Shown here: in pieces, positions 35,166 to 44,132 of the stretch
Layout of the letters: each line of letters opens with the position of its first letter
How positions within the stretch are numbered: position 1 is the first letter of the stretch
Source of the DNA: Actomonas aquatica
Lineage (GTDB): Bacteria; Verrucomicrobiota; Verrucomicrobiia; Opitutales; Opitutaceae
Direction: 5' to 3'
NCBI RefSeq assembly: GCF_019679435.2
Contig: NZ_CP139781.1
Location: 1,674,001-1,738,000, forward strand
Length of the DNA: 64,000 bases
Notes under the pieces: generated by a model
What the model was told of the DNA's origin: nothing
What the model saw: the letters and a program-made list of their open reading frames with translations, nothing else
The model's database searches: none
Program-made: the position numbers and the translations under genes

Positions 35166-37982
35166 TTAGAGTTCGAGCTCCTCGGCCTGACCCTGGTAGA
35201 GGCCATTGAAGAAGAGCTTGAACGTGCCGTGCGGCGTGGCGCGGAAGGTCGCTTCGATGGAGATGAGGACGAGATCGCCCTCACCCATCTTGGCGCTGGT
35301 GGCGACTTCACCACCGTCGAGGTAGTGCTCACCCATCGCCCAACCGGAGTAGAGCAAATCGGTGCCGTCGAACCAGGCGACCTGCTCCGCGTGAATCTCC
35401 TCGTCGTCCTTGCGATGGAAGACCGGGCTGCTGTCGAAGAAGACGTAACCATCGGACGGCATGCCATAAGCCAGCGGCGTCTTGTTGTTGAACTTGGCGC
35501 GCAGGATGGAACCGGGGACGTAGAACTTCTTGCTGTCGAGCGGCACGCGCTCGCCTTGGGCATTCCACTCGGTGAGGTGGTCGGTGACGGGCAGGCCCAT
35601 CGAGCGGCCGATGACCGAGGACGAACCGATCGCGAGCAGGGTGCCGCCTTCGGCCACGAAGGTCTTCAGTGGCGGGATGCTCTCGCTCTGGGTCAGCTGA
35701 CCGAGCATGGAGCGGTATTCCTCCGGAATCGTATCCGGCTCCGGCATACGGCGGAAACGACCGCGGCTGCCTTCGGAGTAGGTGCTGCTGGGCACCACGA
35801 TCACGTCGAAGGCGGCGCGCAGGTTGCCGGCGTCGAGCACCTGCGGGAAGATCACTTCGTAATCGAACTCGTATTGTTCGAACATCCAACGCAGCCAACC
35901 GGAGGGCATGACACCACCGTAGAGGTCGACCAGACCGATGCGGATCGGCTTGAGCTTCATCGCTTCGCCGGTCGGCTCCTCGGAGACACCGAAGGCCGGA
36001 ATGCCGAGATCGCTGGCGGCGGTCTTGACGATGGCGGAGGACTCGGCGGTGGCCGGGATCCAGAGAGTGCCGGTGCCGAGGGCGTGGCCGTCGACCGTGC
36101 GCTCATCCTTGAGCCAGTAAACCTCTTCGCCGGCCTTCATGAGGCGGTTGGTGAGGATGACCGCGTCGTTGATCTTGTGGGAAACGAGGTAACCCACCGG
36201 GCTGGCCGGGCCGTAAACCTTGGCGGCGGCCGGCTTCTGCATCTCAAAGCTCTGACGCTCGAAGGGACCGTCGAAGTCTTCGAACACGCGGTCGAAGTCC
36301 ACGCCCATCTGCACCACCGGCGTCCAGCCCGCGATGTCGTAGGGACGCATGGGCGGGCCACCCGGATACTCGAGATCGATCGGGTGATCCTGCGGCTCAA
36401 ACATGTCGCGGATGGCGGGGCGGAAGGACTGGTTGGCCTTCACCACGTATGAACCAGCCGGATACGTCTTGCCGTTGACCTCGAAGTCGGCGGTGGCGAG
36501 ATCGACGAAGATGCCCTGCTTGAGGAGCACGTTGACAAACTTGACCGCGGTCGGGAAGTCCGCCTGGTCCTTGCTGATGATGTAGCCGCGGGCATCGCGG
36601 GCGTCAGGCGCCTGCAGCACGGTCTCGTAGAGCTCGGCCGGGACGGTCGGGTTCTTGCCGCCGCGCCAGCGCACACGCATGGCGACTTCTTCAGTCATGG
36701 TTTCCTTGCCGGCCGCTTCGAGTTCCTCGATCAGGCGAGCGCCTTCTTCCTTGAGCTTGTTGACGCGGGTCGGGGAGATGGTCCAGCTGTCGGTCTCACC
36801 CTTTTCGATGGAACGACGGCCCATCTTGTAGATGTCCCAGAGGAGCTGCTCGCGGTTGCGGGAAGCGTAGTCGAGGACGGCGCGCTCGACCTCGATCATG
36901 TAGTCGATCGACATGCGGTAGTGCCACATCTGCGGCTTGATCGCCATCGGGCGCTCGCTGTCCGGGAGCTGCTTTTCCGGCACGAGCGGCACGGGTCCGG
37001 GCGTCGGGTTGCCGATGATCTCGGTGAGCAGACCGATCTGGTTGTGGTAATACACCGCGGTGCGCATGCCGCCGTTCCACCAGGTGGAGTAAGGGGCGTT
37101 GGAGCGCATGGAGGAACCACCCATGCCCTTGGAGAGCAGGCGGGCGTGCATGGCGGCGCCGACGCGCTCGATGCCGACCGGAATGAGCGGGTCGAAGTTG
37201 TAGTTAAAGGGATCGCGGAACGGCGGGATGAAGATCACCTGACCGAGCGGACCCGTCTGGTGCACGTTGTGCATGATCTGCGGGTTCCAATCGATGAACA
37301 GCACCTTGTTCTGGTTAATGGTCTCCGGCATGTTGTTCATGATCGAGTCACGGTTGTTATCGTGACCGACATACTTGTGATAGAGCACCGGCAGGTAGTT
37401 GAGGGAACGCTTCTCGGGATCCTCCTCGCGCATATACCAGTTGGCCACCAGCTCGACACCGTCCGGATTCGGAATCGGCATGAGCAGGATGACGTCGTCG
37501 AGGAAACGCATGGTCTCGCGATCCTCGAGACTCACCATCTGGTAAATCATCTCGGCGAGCGACTGGGCGTTGACGGTCTCGGTGGCGTGCAGACCACCAT
37601 CGATCCAGACCACCGCCTTACCTTCCTGAGCGAGAGCTTCGGCTTCGTCTTCCGGCATCTCGGCCACCGAAAGTCGACGGGAGATGTCCTGGTAGTAGTC
37701 GAGTTTGGCGTGGTTCTCCGGCGAAGTGATGATGCCCATCAGCATGGGACGGCCTTCCACGGTGGTGCCGATGTTCACGACCTTGAGGCGGTCGGACTCT
37801 TCATCCCACTTCTTCATCATCGTGGAAATCTGAGTGTAGTTGGCCATGTGGTAGTCATCGCCAATGTTGAAACCTAACATCTCCTTGGGAGGAGTGATGG
37901 ACGGCGCCGCCACCAATGTGGAGACAGCCAGCCCACAAAGAATAGCGCCGCGCAACAGGCGATCGATGGGTCGTTTTATCAT
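35166..37982 (-). CDS. Exported M14-family zinc metallopeptidase 1
   Basis: A 938-residue protein with a signal peptide (LLRGAILCGLAVSTLVAAPS). Zinc ligands are visible as LHATETVN (His132, Glu135) and the third His in IMHNVHQTG; the Arg/Asn substrate site is in HDNNRDSIMNN; LLTEIIGNP probably supplies the catalytic Glu. Beyond the peptidase domain there is a long C-terminal region with a Rossmann/GATase-like segment (FDVIVVPSSTYSEG...FVAEGGTLLAIGSSSVIGRS). M14 enzymes trim C-terminal residues from peptides. It is the last gene of the MoxR-Bat operon, 51 bp after batD/E, and has a paralogue at 48819. Confidence 0.88.
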   Translation of the reverse strand: MIKRPIDRLLRGAILCGLAVSTLVAAPSITPPKEMLGFNIGDDYHMANYTQISTMMKKWDEESDRLKVVNIGTTVEGRPMLMGIITSPENHAKLDYYQDISRRLSVAEMPEDEAEALAQEGKAVVWIDGGLHATETVNAQSLAEMIYQMVSLEDRETMRFLDDVILLMPIPNPDGVELVANWYMREEDPEKRSLNYLPVLYHKYVGHDNNRDSIMNNMPETINQNKVLFIDWNPQIMHNVHQTGPLGQVIFIPPFRDPFNYNFDPLIPVGIERVGAAMHARLLSKGMGGSSMRSNAPYSTWWNGGMRTAVYYHNQIGLLTEIIGNPTPGPVPLVPEKQLPDSERPMAIKPQMWHYRMSIDYMIEVERAVLDYASRNREQLLWDIYKMGRRSIEKGETDSWTISPTRVNKLKEEGARLIEELEAAGKETMTEEVAMRVRWRGGKNPTVPAELYETVLQAPDARDARGYIISKDQADFPTAVKFVNVLLKQGIFVDLATADFEVNGKTYPAGSYVVKANQSFRPAIRDMFEPQDHPIDLEYPGGPPMRPYDIAGWTPVVQMGVDFDRVFEDFDGPFERQSFEMQKPAAAKVYGPASPVGYLVSHKINDAVILTNRLMKAGEEVYWLKDERTVDGHALGTGTLWIPATAESSAIVKTAASDLGIPAFGVSEEPTGEAMKLKPIRIGLVDLYGGVMPSGWLRWMFEQYEFDYEVIFPQVLDAGNLRAAFDVIVVPSSTYSEGSRGRFRRMPEPDTIPEEYRSMLGQLTQSESIPPLKTFVAEGGTLLAIGSSSVIGRSMGLPVTDHLTEWNAQGERVPLDSKKFYVPGSILRAKFNNKTPLAYGMPSDGYVFFDSSPVFHRKDDEEIHAEQVAWFDGTDLLYSGWAMGEHYLDGGEVATSAKMGEGDLVLISIEATFRATPHGTFKLFFNGLYQGQAEELEL

Positions 37983-38033
37983 GGTTGTGTTTTCGTTGTC
38001 AGGAAAGGTGCCGGGGGTGCGCCGGCGGGAGAA

Positions 38034-40268
38034 TCAGCGGTAGACGTAGGTCAGCTCTTCCGAGCGCACCCAGCCGGTCTGGCCGTTGGGAAAGGCGAGT
38101 TGGGTCCAGCCCAGGAAGGTGCGACCAGCGGTCGCGAGCGTGCCCGCGGGCAGCGGCACGGTTTTCTGGGCGGCGTTGGCTTCGGTCGGCACGGAACGCA
38201 GCGCCGTGTCGAGTGTGACGATGGCGGTTTCTTCGGCGCCCAACGCGCCGTAGCTCGCCTGCGCCTGCACCGCGACCAAAGCCACCGCGAGCGCGAGCCC
38301 CGCAGGCACCAAGGGCCAACCGGCCTGCGCTCCGCGGCGACCGCCGTAAAACAGCCACAGGCTTCCAGCCAGCGCGAGGCCCACGACAAAACACGCCGCG
38401 GCAAACACCCGCGACCAACCGCCCACCGAAAAATGGGTCGCCACGCGATACCAACCGGGCCGATGCGCCAGTTGCAAAATCTTGGTCTGGTCGATGCCGG
38501 AGCGATCAAGGCTGAGCAACAGCTGCCAGCGCACCGCCGGGTCGCCCGGGTCCAAACACAGCGCCACCAGCGACTCCATGGCCGACTCCGACCACCGGTC
38601 GAGCTGGGCCAGCGCCAGCGCACGATTGTAGTGCGGCGCGACCGCCAAGGGCTCCTCCGCCGCGGCCGCCGCCCAGGCGGTTTCCGCCGCGACAAAATCA
38701 CCCGCGAGGTAAGCCTGCGTGCCGGCATCCTCCGCCGCCTGCAACCGCGGCGCGCCCGCGCCGAGCGCCAGCGCGACCAGCAGCGCACTGACTGCACTCG
38801 GCCACAGGTTGCGGCGCAGAAAAATGGCACTCAACGGCGGCTCGACCGTGGCGGTGGCGGACAGCAACAGGGTCGCCGCCGACGCCCAATCGGCCGGCAG
38901 GATGTCCGCCCCACCGTAAATCACCGCATCGGCTTCCGCCCAAACGCGCTGCCACTCGTCCGGCGTGCCCAAGGTGCTTGCCGCCAAAGCGCGTTGCATC
39001 GGCACGCCGCAGGCCGGGTGCACTCCCAGACCCAGTGTTGTCGCGGTGGCTTCCTGCCAGGCGATAAGTTGACGACGAATGGCCACCGTCACCGGCGCCC
39101 CTGTCGCAGGCAGTTGGCTCAGAATCGCCATCGCCCGCGCCCGTGCTTCGCGTTGGCCGCGCAGCGGATCGGTCAGCTTGCGCCGACGCGCCGCCAGCGC
39201 CAACCACAGCACCACCGGCAATGAAAGGGCTGCCACCGCCGGTATCCACCATTTGGACACAGCCACTGGATGAATTCCCCGCGTAGCACCTGACGAGGGA
39301 TCCAAGGGCAACGGCGGCGGCAAATCGGGCACGGCCACGCCGGTGTGCTCCGGCATGCCTTCTTCCGCGGCGGTCGCCGTGCCAATCACCTGCAGCGGGT
39401 GGGCCGGCGTTTGCAGCGTGCGATACTCCCCGGCGGCCGGGTCAAAATAAACAAACGCCACCGGCGGCAGCGTGAAGTTGCCCGGACGACGCGGCACCAG
39501 ACTCAGCTCCTCGCTCAGGACTGCATCAAAGGCTTTGCCGTCGATCGCCGAACGACGCTCACCGGGGCTGACGACTTCGAAATTTTTCGCCAGCGGTCGC
39601 GCCGGGAGCCGACGGATCTGCGGCCAGTTGCCCGTGCCGCGCAGCTCCAGCGTCCACGTGACCGCTTCGCCGACATTCACCTTGTCGGTCGTGGCCGTGG
39701 AAGTGAGTTCAAACTGCCCCACCGCGCCGGAGAAGCCTTCGGGCGCCGGCTGCGGCAAGGGATTGATCGTGAGCGTGAGCGGCGCGCTCGCCACCGGCAC
39801 CTGGATCACCACCCCACCCTGCTGAAAACCGACCGAGCGATCGGCGCTCTGGATGTTCACCTTCTGGGTGGCGGCCTCGAGCGTGATGCGTCCGGGCGAG
39901 GGCACGTAGCCGCGCGTGGTGACCGCCTGCGTGGCCATCCAATTGGTGCCGAAGCGTTGGCGGCCTTTTTCCGGCTCCGACCAATCCTCAACCTGCATGT
40001 TGTCGCTGCGCCATTCGACCGAACCCACCATCGACTGAAACTTCGCTTCCGGCACGAGCGTGCGGAACGTCAGCGGGAATAACTCCCCGGTCCAAAAGGT
40101 TTCCTGCGGCGCCGTCAGCGTAGCCGACACGTTGGCCTCGGCGGCGATGGTTGCCGTCGTGCTGCCCAGCATCAGCGCAAACGCGGCGCCCAGCAGCTGG
40201 GATGGCCCCTGCCACCATCGTCGATTCGTTGAGATCTCTGCTACTGCTGCTTCCCGCATTGGCGGCAT
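38034..40268 (-). CDS. BatD-BatE fusion protein (aerotolerance operon)
   Basis: The start is set at ATG 40268, which overlaps the batB stop (TAATG), not the TTG six bases upstream. The 744-residue protein has a signal peptide, two BatD-type sandwich domains (TLELRGTGNWPQIRRLPARPLAKNFEV), a membrane helix (WWIPAVAALSLPVVLWLALA), a cytoplasmic stretch, then further membrane helices, a TPR-like part (DFVAAETAWAAAAAEEPLAVAPHYNRALALAQLDRW) and a C-terminal SH3-type domain (FLGWTQLAFPNGQTGWVRSEELTYV). TPR plus SH3 is the make-up of BatE, so this looks like a natural BatD-BatE fusion. Bat proteins form an envelope complex linked to stress or oxygen tolerance; the mechanism is not known. Confidence 0.85.
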   Translation of the reverse strand: MPPMREAAVAEISTNRRWWQGPSQLLGAAFALMLGSTTATIAAEANVSATLTAPQETFWTGELFPLTFRTLVPEAKFQSMVGSVEWRSDNMQVEDWSEPEKGRQRFGTNWMATQAVTTRGYVPSPGRITLEAATQKVNIQSADRSVGFQQGGVVIQVPVASAPLTLTINPLPQPAPEGFSGAVGQFELTSTATTDKVNVGEAVTWTLELRGTGNWPQIRRLPARPLAKNFEVVSPGERRSAIDGKAFDAVLSEELSLVPRRPGNFTLPPVAFVYFDPAAGEYRTLQTPAHPLQVIGTATAAEEGMPEHTGVAVPDLPPPLPLDPSSGATRGIHPVAVSKWWIPAVAALSLPVVLWLALAARRRKLTDPLRGQREARARAMAILSQLPATGAPVTVAIRRQLIAWQEATATTLGLGVHPACGVPMQRALAASTLGTPDEWQRVWAEADAVIYGGADILPADWASAATLLLSATATVEPPLSAIFLRRNLWPSAVSALLVALALGAGAPRLQAAEDAGTQAYLAGDFVAAETAWAAAAAEEPLAVAPHYNRALALAQLDRWSESAMESLVALCLDPGDPAVRWQLLLSLDRSGIDQTKILQLAHRPGWYRVATHFSVGGWSRVFAAACFVVGLALAGSLWLFYGGRRGAQAGWPLVPAGLALAVALVAVQAQASYGALGAEETAIVTLDTALRSVPTEANAAQKTVPLPAGTLATAGRTFLGWTQLAFPNGQTGWVRSEELTYVYR

Positions 40269-42106
40269 TACCAATCCTCCCCCGAGGTCACCACCGGCAA
40301 TTCCGGCGATTCCATCAATTGATATAGCCGCGCCGGAGAGTCCTCGCTCTCGATCTGCGCGAGCCGATGGAGCGGCAGCGAAAGGTCCACTTCACCGCTC
40401 TGCGGCGGCACGGCCATGGTGAAGGTTGGGCGACGGCGACGGCGGTCCTGTTCCTCCTCCACCGGCGGTTCCGCCACGGTCGTGAGGTCGCCAAAAGCCG
40501 AGCCCTCCCCCTGGCGGGACGGGCGGTCGCGCAACTCGTCCGGGATTTCCATACCGTCGTCCTCCGGCTCATTGCGTTGCCGGCGATTTTCCTGCTCGTC
40601 CTCGGCCATCGCCAGGAGCGTTTCCAAACTCACGTTGCCGGCACTCTCCGCCGCGTAAACTTTGGCCGGCGCGAGCGTGCGTTTTAGCAACCCTTCGAGG
40701 CGCTTCGCGATCACGTCCCAGCCGGCGCCTTCCGGCTCGAGGGAACGACCGGCTTCGATCGCCGCAGCGACATCGGCCAGAATCGAGAGCGCAGGTTTCT
40801 CGCGGATCTGCAGCTTGGTTTCGATGTAACCCATCGTGTCGATGCAGAAGCCAGCGTAATCCAACGCGTTGGGTCCGCCTTCCCGCTCCAGCATCAAACC
40901 GATGCGGTTGGTCACGATGATCGCCTGACCATCGACGGGCGAACTCGGGCGCTGGTTCGGTCCGATGGCATTTTCATCGCCGTCGAGCGCGAGTGAAAGG
41001 TTGTGACTGCTCACCGCCACCAGCGCCGCTAAGAGCACCAGCGAAAGCGACCGTGCCAGACCCACCGGACGCAGGCGACGCTCCGGCGGTGCCTCGGGCA
41101 ATTCGAACCGCTTGTGGTGCGGTCGATACGGCACCTCCCAAGCAAAGCTCGCAAACAAGAGCAGCAGCGCCGGCAACAGCGCCCACCCAAAACGTTCCTC
41201 CTGCACCGGCGTCGCCTGATCCAAGGCGGCCGCCCGCGGCGCACTGCGGTGCAACTCCTCCAAAATGTCGGCCAGCTGCAGGTAGGTGTTGCCCGCCACG
41301 TAACGGCCGCCGGTGGCCGCGGCCATCGCCTCCAGCGAACCGGGATCGGCCTTCGACAAAACTTCCGCGCCGGTCGCATCACGCACCACTCCACCCTCGC
41401 GCGCCGGGATCACCGCGCCGGCCTGCGTGCCGACCGCGACCGCCACGATGCGAATGTTGCGCTCCTGCAACTGCGGCAGCTTTTCTCGCCAATTCGGGTC
41501 CGAAGTCTCACCGTCGCTGATCACGATGAGGTAGCGCTCGTTGGCGGAGTTTTCGTCAAAGGCTTCCAGCGCCGCGTCCAACATCGCCGAGTAGCGGGTG
41601 CCGCCGCGCGGGAAGTTGTCGGGGTTGAGCGAGTCGAGCGTCTCGATGAGGATCTGATAATCGAGGCTCAGCGGCAGCTGCACAAAGGCGTTGCCCGCAA
41701 ACGGCGCCAAACCCACGCGCACGCCCACCAGCTTGTCGAGCATGCCGAGCGTCATGAGCCGCCCGTGTTCGATGCGCGAGGGACGCACGTCCCGGGCCAG
41801 CATGCTGCGCGACATGTCCATCGCCACCACCACATCACTCGCCGGATCGTATACGGGTTGTTCGGTCTCGCCCCACCGCGGTTGCGCAAATGCGACCACC
41901 GCCAGCGCGAGGCCCAACCACAGCCGCCAACGCCAGACGCTGCGTCCCAGTTGGCGCTGACCAAAAATCAATTCCCCTTGCCCCGCCCAAACGCGCGCGA
42001 TGTGCGGCAGTCGGCGCGCGATCGCGTCACGTCGACGCCACTCCATGCCCGCCGCCACCAGCACCGGCACGAGCAACCAAAACGCTTCCGGTTGTCCCCA
42101 TTGCAT
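40268..42106 (-). CDS. BatB-like von Willebrand A protein with long C-terminal extension
   Basis: The start is set at ATG 42106, which overlaps the upstream batA stop by one base (TGATG). The 612-residue protein has two N-terminal membrane helices (AFWLLVPVLVAAGM, WRLWLGLALAVVAFAQP), a VWA domain with an intact MIDAS (AMDMSRSML, Asp97; GGTRY; ISDGETSD), another membrane helix (ALLPALLLLFASFAWEV), and a ~260-residue C-terminal part that is Glu/Arg-rich (EDEQENRRQRNEPEDDGMEI) and may stand in for the TPR protein BatC. It works with BatA at the inner membrane. Confidence 0.88.
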   Translation of the reverse strand: MQWGQPEAFWLLVPVLVAAGMEWRRRDAIARRLPHIARVWAGQGELIFGQRQLGRSVWRWRLWLGLALAVVAFAQPRWGETEQPVYDPASDVVVAMDMSRSMLARDVRPSRIEHGRLMTLGMLDKLVGVRVGLAPFAGNAFVQLPLSLDYQILIETLDSLNPDNFPRGGTRYSAMLDAALEAFDENSANERYLIVISDGETSDPNWREKLPQLQERNIRIVAVAVGTQAGAVIPAREGGVVRDATGAEVLSKADPGSLEAMAAATGGRYVAGNTYLQLADILEELHRSAPRAAALDQATPVQEERFGWALLPALLLLFASFAWEVPYRPHHKRFELPEAPPERRLRPVGLARSLSLVLLAALVAVSSHNLSLALDGDENAIGPNQRPSSPVDGQAIIVTNRIGLMLEREGGPNALDYAGFCIDTMGYIETKLQIREKPALSILADVAAAIEAGRSLEPEGAGWDVIAKRLEGLLKRTLAPAKVYAAESAGNVSLETLLAMAEDEQENRRQRNEPEDDGMEIPDELRDRPSRQGEGSAFGDLTTVAEPPVEEEQDRRRRRPTFTMAVPPQSGEVDLSLPLHRLAQIESEDSPARLYQLMESPELPVVTSGEDW

Positions 42107-43167
42107 CAGGCCATGTCCTCCTTGGTTCCGCCGGCCCGCGCAGTCCACGCGCCGACCACGATGAGCCCCACCGAGGCGCCGAGAAACCACGTGAACAGTT
42201 CCCGCGCCCGCAGATGCGCGCGCGCCGTAAACGATACCTTCTGGCTCGCATCGATCGCCGCAAACGCGGCCTTCACGGTGTCGGCGCTATCCGCGCGATA
42301 AAATTCTCCACCGGTGCGGGTCGCGACTTGGCGCAGCGTGCCTTCATCGAGATCGGAAACGATGCGGCGGTAGCCGGTTTTGTTGCCGGCCGAGTCGAAG
42401 ATCGGAAAAGGCGCCGTGCCCGCCCGCCCGGCGCCAATCGTATAAACCGGAATGCCGCGCGCTTCGGCGATGTCGGCCGCCTGCATCGGTTTGAGCGCAC
42501 CGGCGTTGTTGGCGCCATCGGTCAACAGCACGACAAACGCGCCCGCGTCGTCCTGCTCCGTCGCCTTGCCCTCGCCCGCACCCGCGCCTTCCTCATCATC
42601 GTCGCCGTCGCGCGAGTGATCGAGTCGCGCCAGCGCCATGCCGAGTCCGTCGCCGATCGCGGTGCCGTCCTCCATGATGCCGATGCGCAACTTCTGCGTC
42701 TGCCGTGTGAGCCAACCGTGGTCAAAGGTCGGCGGCGCCAGCGTGTAAGCACGCCCGGCAAAAACGATGAGCCCGATGCGGTCGTCCGGCCGATCCGCCA
42801 TGAAGGCCTGGATGACCGGTTTGATCGCTTCGAGGCGATTGATGCGTTGCCCATCGCGCTCGTAATCCTCGGCCAACATCGAGCCCGACAGGTCGATCGC
42901 CAGCATGATGTCGTAACCCTGCTTGAGCACTTCGTTGTGGCCTTCGAGCACCTGCGGTCGGCTGAGTGCGACGACGCCCAAAACCAGTCCCAACATGGTG
43001 AATACCGCCGCTTGATTGGACAGCGGGTTGATCGGCAACCGGCACCAAGTCGCAACGTAAGGCACGACCATGGCATTGGCCCCGCGCCGCCAGCGCCACC
43101 ACGCCACGAGCGGCAACAAGAGCAGCAGCGCCAGCCAGCCGGGATATTGAAGCGAGAGGTCGTTCAT
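42106..43167 (-). CDS. BatA-like von Willebrand A membrane protein
   Basis: A 353-residue protein. Two N-terminal helices (GWLALLLLLPLVAWW; AAVFTMLGLVLGVVALS) precede a VWA domain with a complete MIDAS: IDLSGSML (Asp92), the Thr site in DGTAIGDGL and LLTDGANNAG. A C-terminal helix (LFTWFLGASVGLIVVGAW) follows. An acidic loop (DGDDDEEGAGAGEG) interrupts the VWA fold. Position after DUF58 and MoxR (3-bp gap) fits the standard MoxR-DUF58-BatA-BatB order; MoxR ATPases are thought to act as chaperones for such VWA proteins. Confidence 0.9.
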   Translation of the reverse strand: MNDLSLQYPGWLALLLLLPLVAWWRWRRGANAMVVPYVATWCRLPINPLSNQAAVFTMLGLVLGVVALSRPQVLEGHNEVLKQGYDIMLAIDLSGSMLAEDYERDGQRINRLEAIKPVIQAFMADRPDDRIGLIVFAGRAYTLAPPTFDHGWLTRQTQKLRIGIMEDGTAIGDGLGMALARLDHSRDGDDDEEGAGAGEGKATEQDDAGAFVVLLTDGANNAGALKPMQAADIAEARGIPVYTIGAGRAGTAPFPIFDSAGNKTGYRRIVSDLDEGTLRQVATRTGGEFYRADSADTVKAAFAAIDASQKVSFTARAHLRARELFTWFLGASVGLIVVGAWTARAGGTKEDMA

Positions 43168-43170
43168 CGC

Positions 43171-44088
43171 TCAGTGGGCCGCCATGTGACCTTGGAAAAA
43201 CCGCGCCAACGCTTCCGGCATGGAGCCGTCGGCGAGCACGACCAGCCGCTCACGCGGATCGCGAAACAGCGCCGCAAAACGTTCCTCGCGCTTCGCCACC
43301 CATTCGGCATGCGCGGCGCGTTGGTCCTTGGCGCGCGGATCGAGCACCACCAGGTGCTGCGCCATCGGATCGTAAATCGTGAGCGGCTGGTCGGTCGGCA
43401 GTTCACGCTCCCAAGGATCGTCCACCCGGAAACCGAGCACGCGATAGCGGCCCTTCATCATGGTCCAGCCGAGTGGCTCCGCCTGCGGCGCAAAATCTCC
43501 ACCCCACACCAACACGCTGTGCCGCGGCGCCGCCTGACCCACAAACCGCCACGGCACGCGCACGGGTCGCGTATCGTTGAGTTCCGGCGGGGGCTCGGCC
43601 AGCAGCTTGGCCGCGGCGTGCATGATGGCGTCGCGACCACGCACGGGTTTGGTGAGACGATAACCGCCCGGCCGCGCGTGAATGATCCCGATGCGATCAC
43701 GGTTCTCGGCCGCCAGCATCATGACTTGGCAAATCAACTCGAGCAGCGCATCGCGTTTGCTGCGACCGGCGGAGCCAAACTGCAGCGAGAGGCGGTCCTC
43801 AAACACGATCAGAATGGTGAGCTCGCGCTCCTCCACGAACTTCTTGCGGTAAGGCTCCCGCATGCGCGCGGTGACCTTCCAATCGATGTCCCGAACGTCG
43901 TCGCCGTAGGTGTAACGCACGACCTGATCGAACTCCATGCCCTTGCCGCGAAACACCGAACGGTATTCGCCGGCCAGCGGGTTGGACACCTGCTGCTTCA
44001 TGCGCCACTCGAACTGCCCGAGCGTGCTGATCGCCGCGCGAATGGCTTGGGCTGGACTGGTGCCCGTCCCTGAGGTCGAAGCGCTCAT
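43171..44088 (-). CDS. DUF58 domain protein of the MoxR/Bat operon
   Basis: A 305-residue protein. The DUF58 core is visible as GKGMEFDQVVRYTYGDDVRDIDWKVTARMREPYRKKFVEERELTILIVFE in pieces (for example YTYGDDVRDIDWKVTAR), followed by a VWA-like remainder (DRLSLQFGSAGRSKRDALLELI). The family always travels with MoxR ATPases and VWA proteins and may act as their cytosolic adaptor. It starts 45 bp after moxR and is separated by 3 bp from batA. Confidence 0.9.
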   Translation of the reverse strand: MSASTSGTGTSPAQAIRAAISTLGQFEWRMKQQVSNPLAGEYRSVFRGKGMEFDQVVRYTYGDDVRDIDWKVTARMREPYRKKFVEERELTILIVFEDRLSLQFGSAGRSKRDALLELICQVMMLAAENRDRIGIIHARPGGYRLTKPVRGRDAIMHAAAKLLAEPPPELNDTRPVRVPWRFVGQAAPRHSVLVWGGDFAPQAEPLGWTMMKGRYRVLGFRVDDPWERELPTDQPLTIYDPMAQHLVVLDPRAKDQRAAHAEWVAKREERFAALFRDPRERLVVLADGSMPEALARFFQGHMAAH

Positions 44089-44132
44089 GCGGTCCCTCCG
44101 CGGCCGTGCTCAAGCAAACGCATAAGCTCAGG

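Noticed and set aside
41890-44073. A 727-aa plus-strand frame over batB, batA and DUF58.
   Set aside because: It crosses three real genes and their junctions and has no motifs, so it is not a gene.
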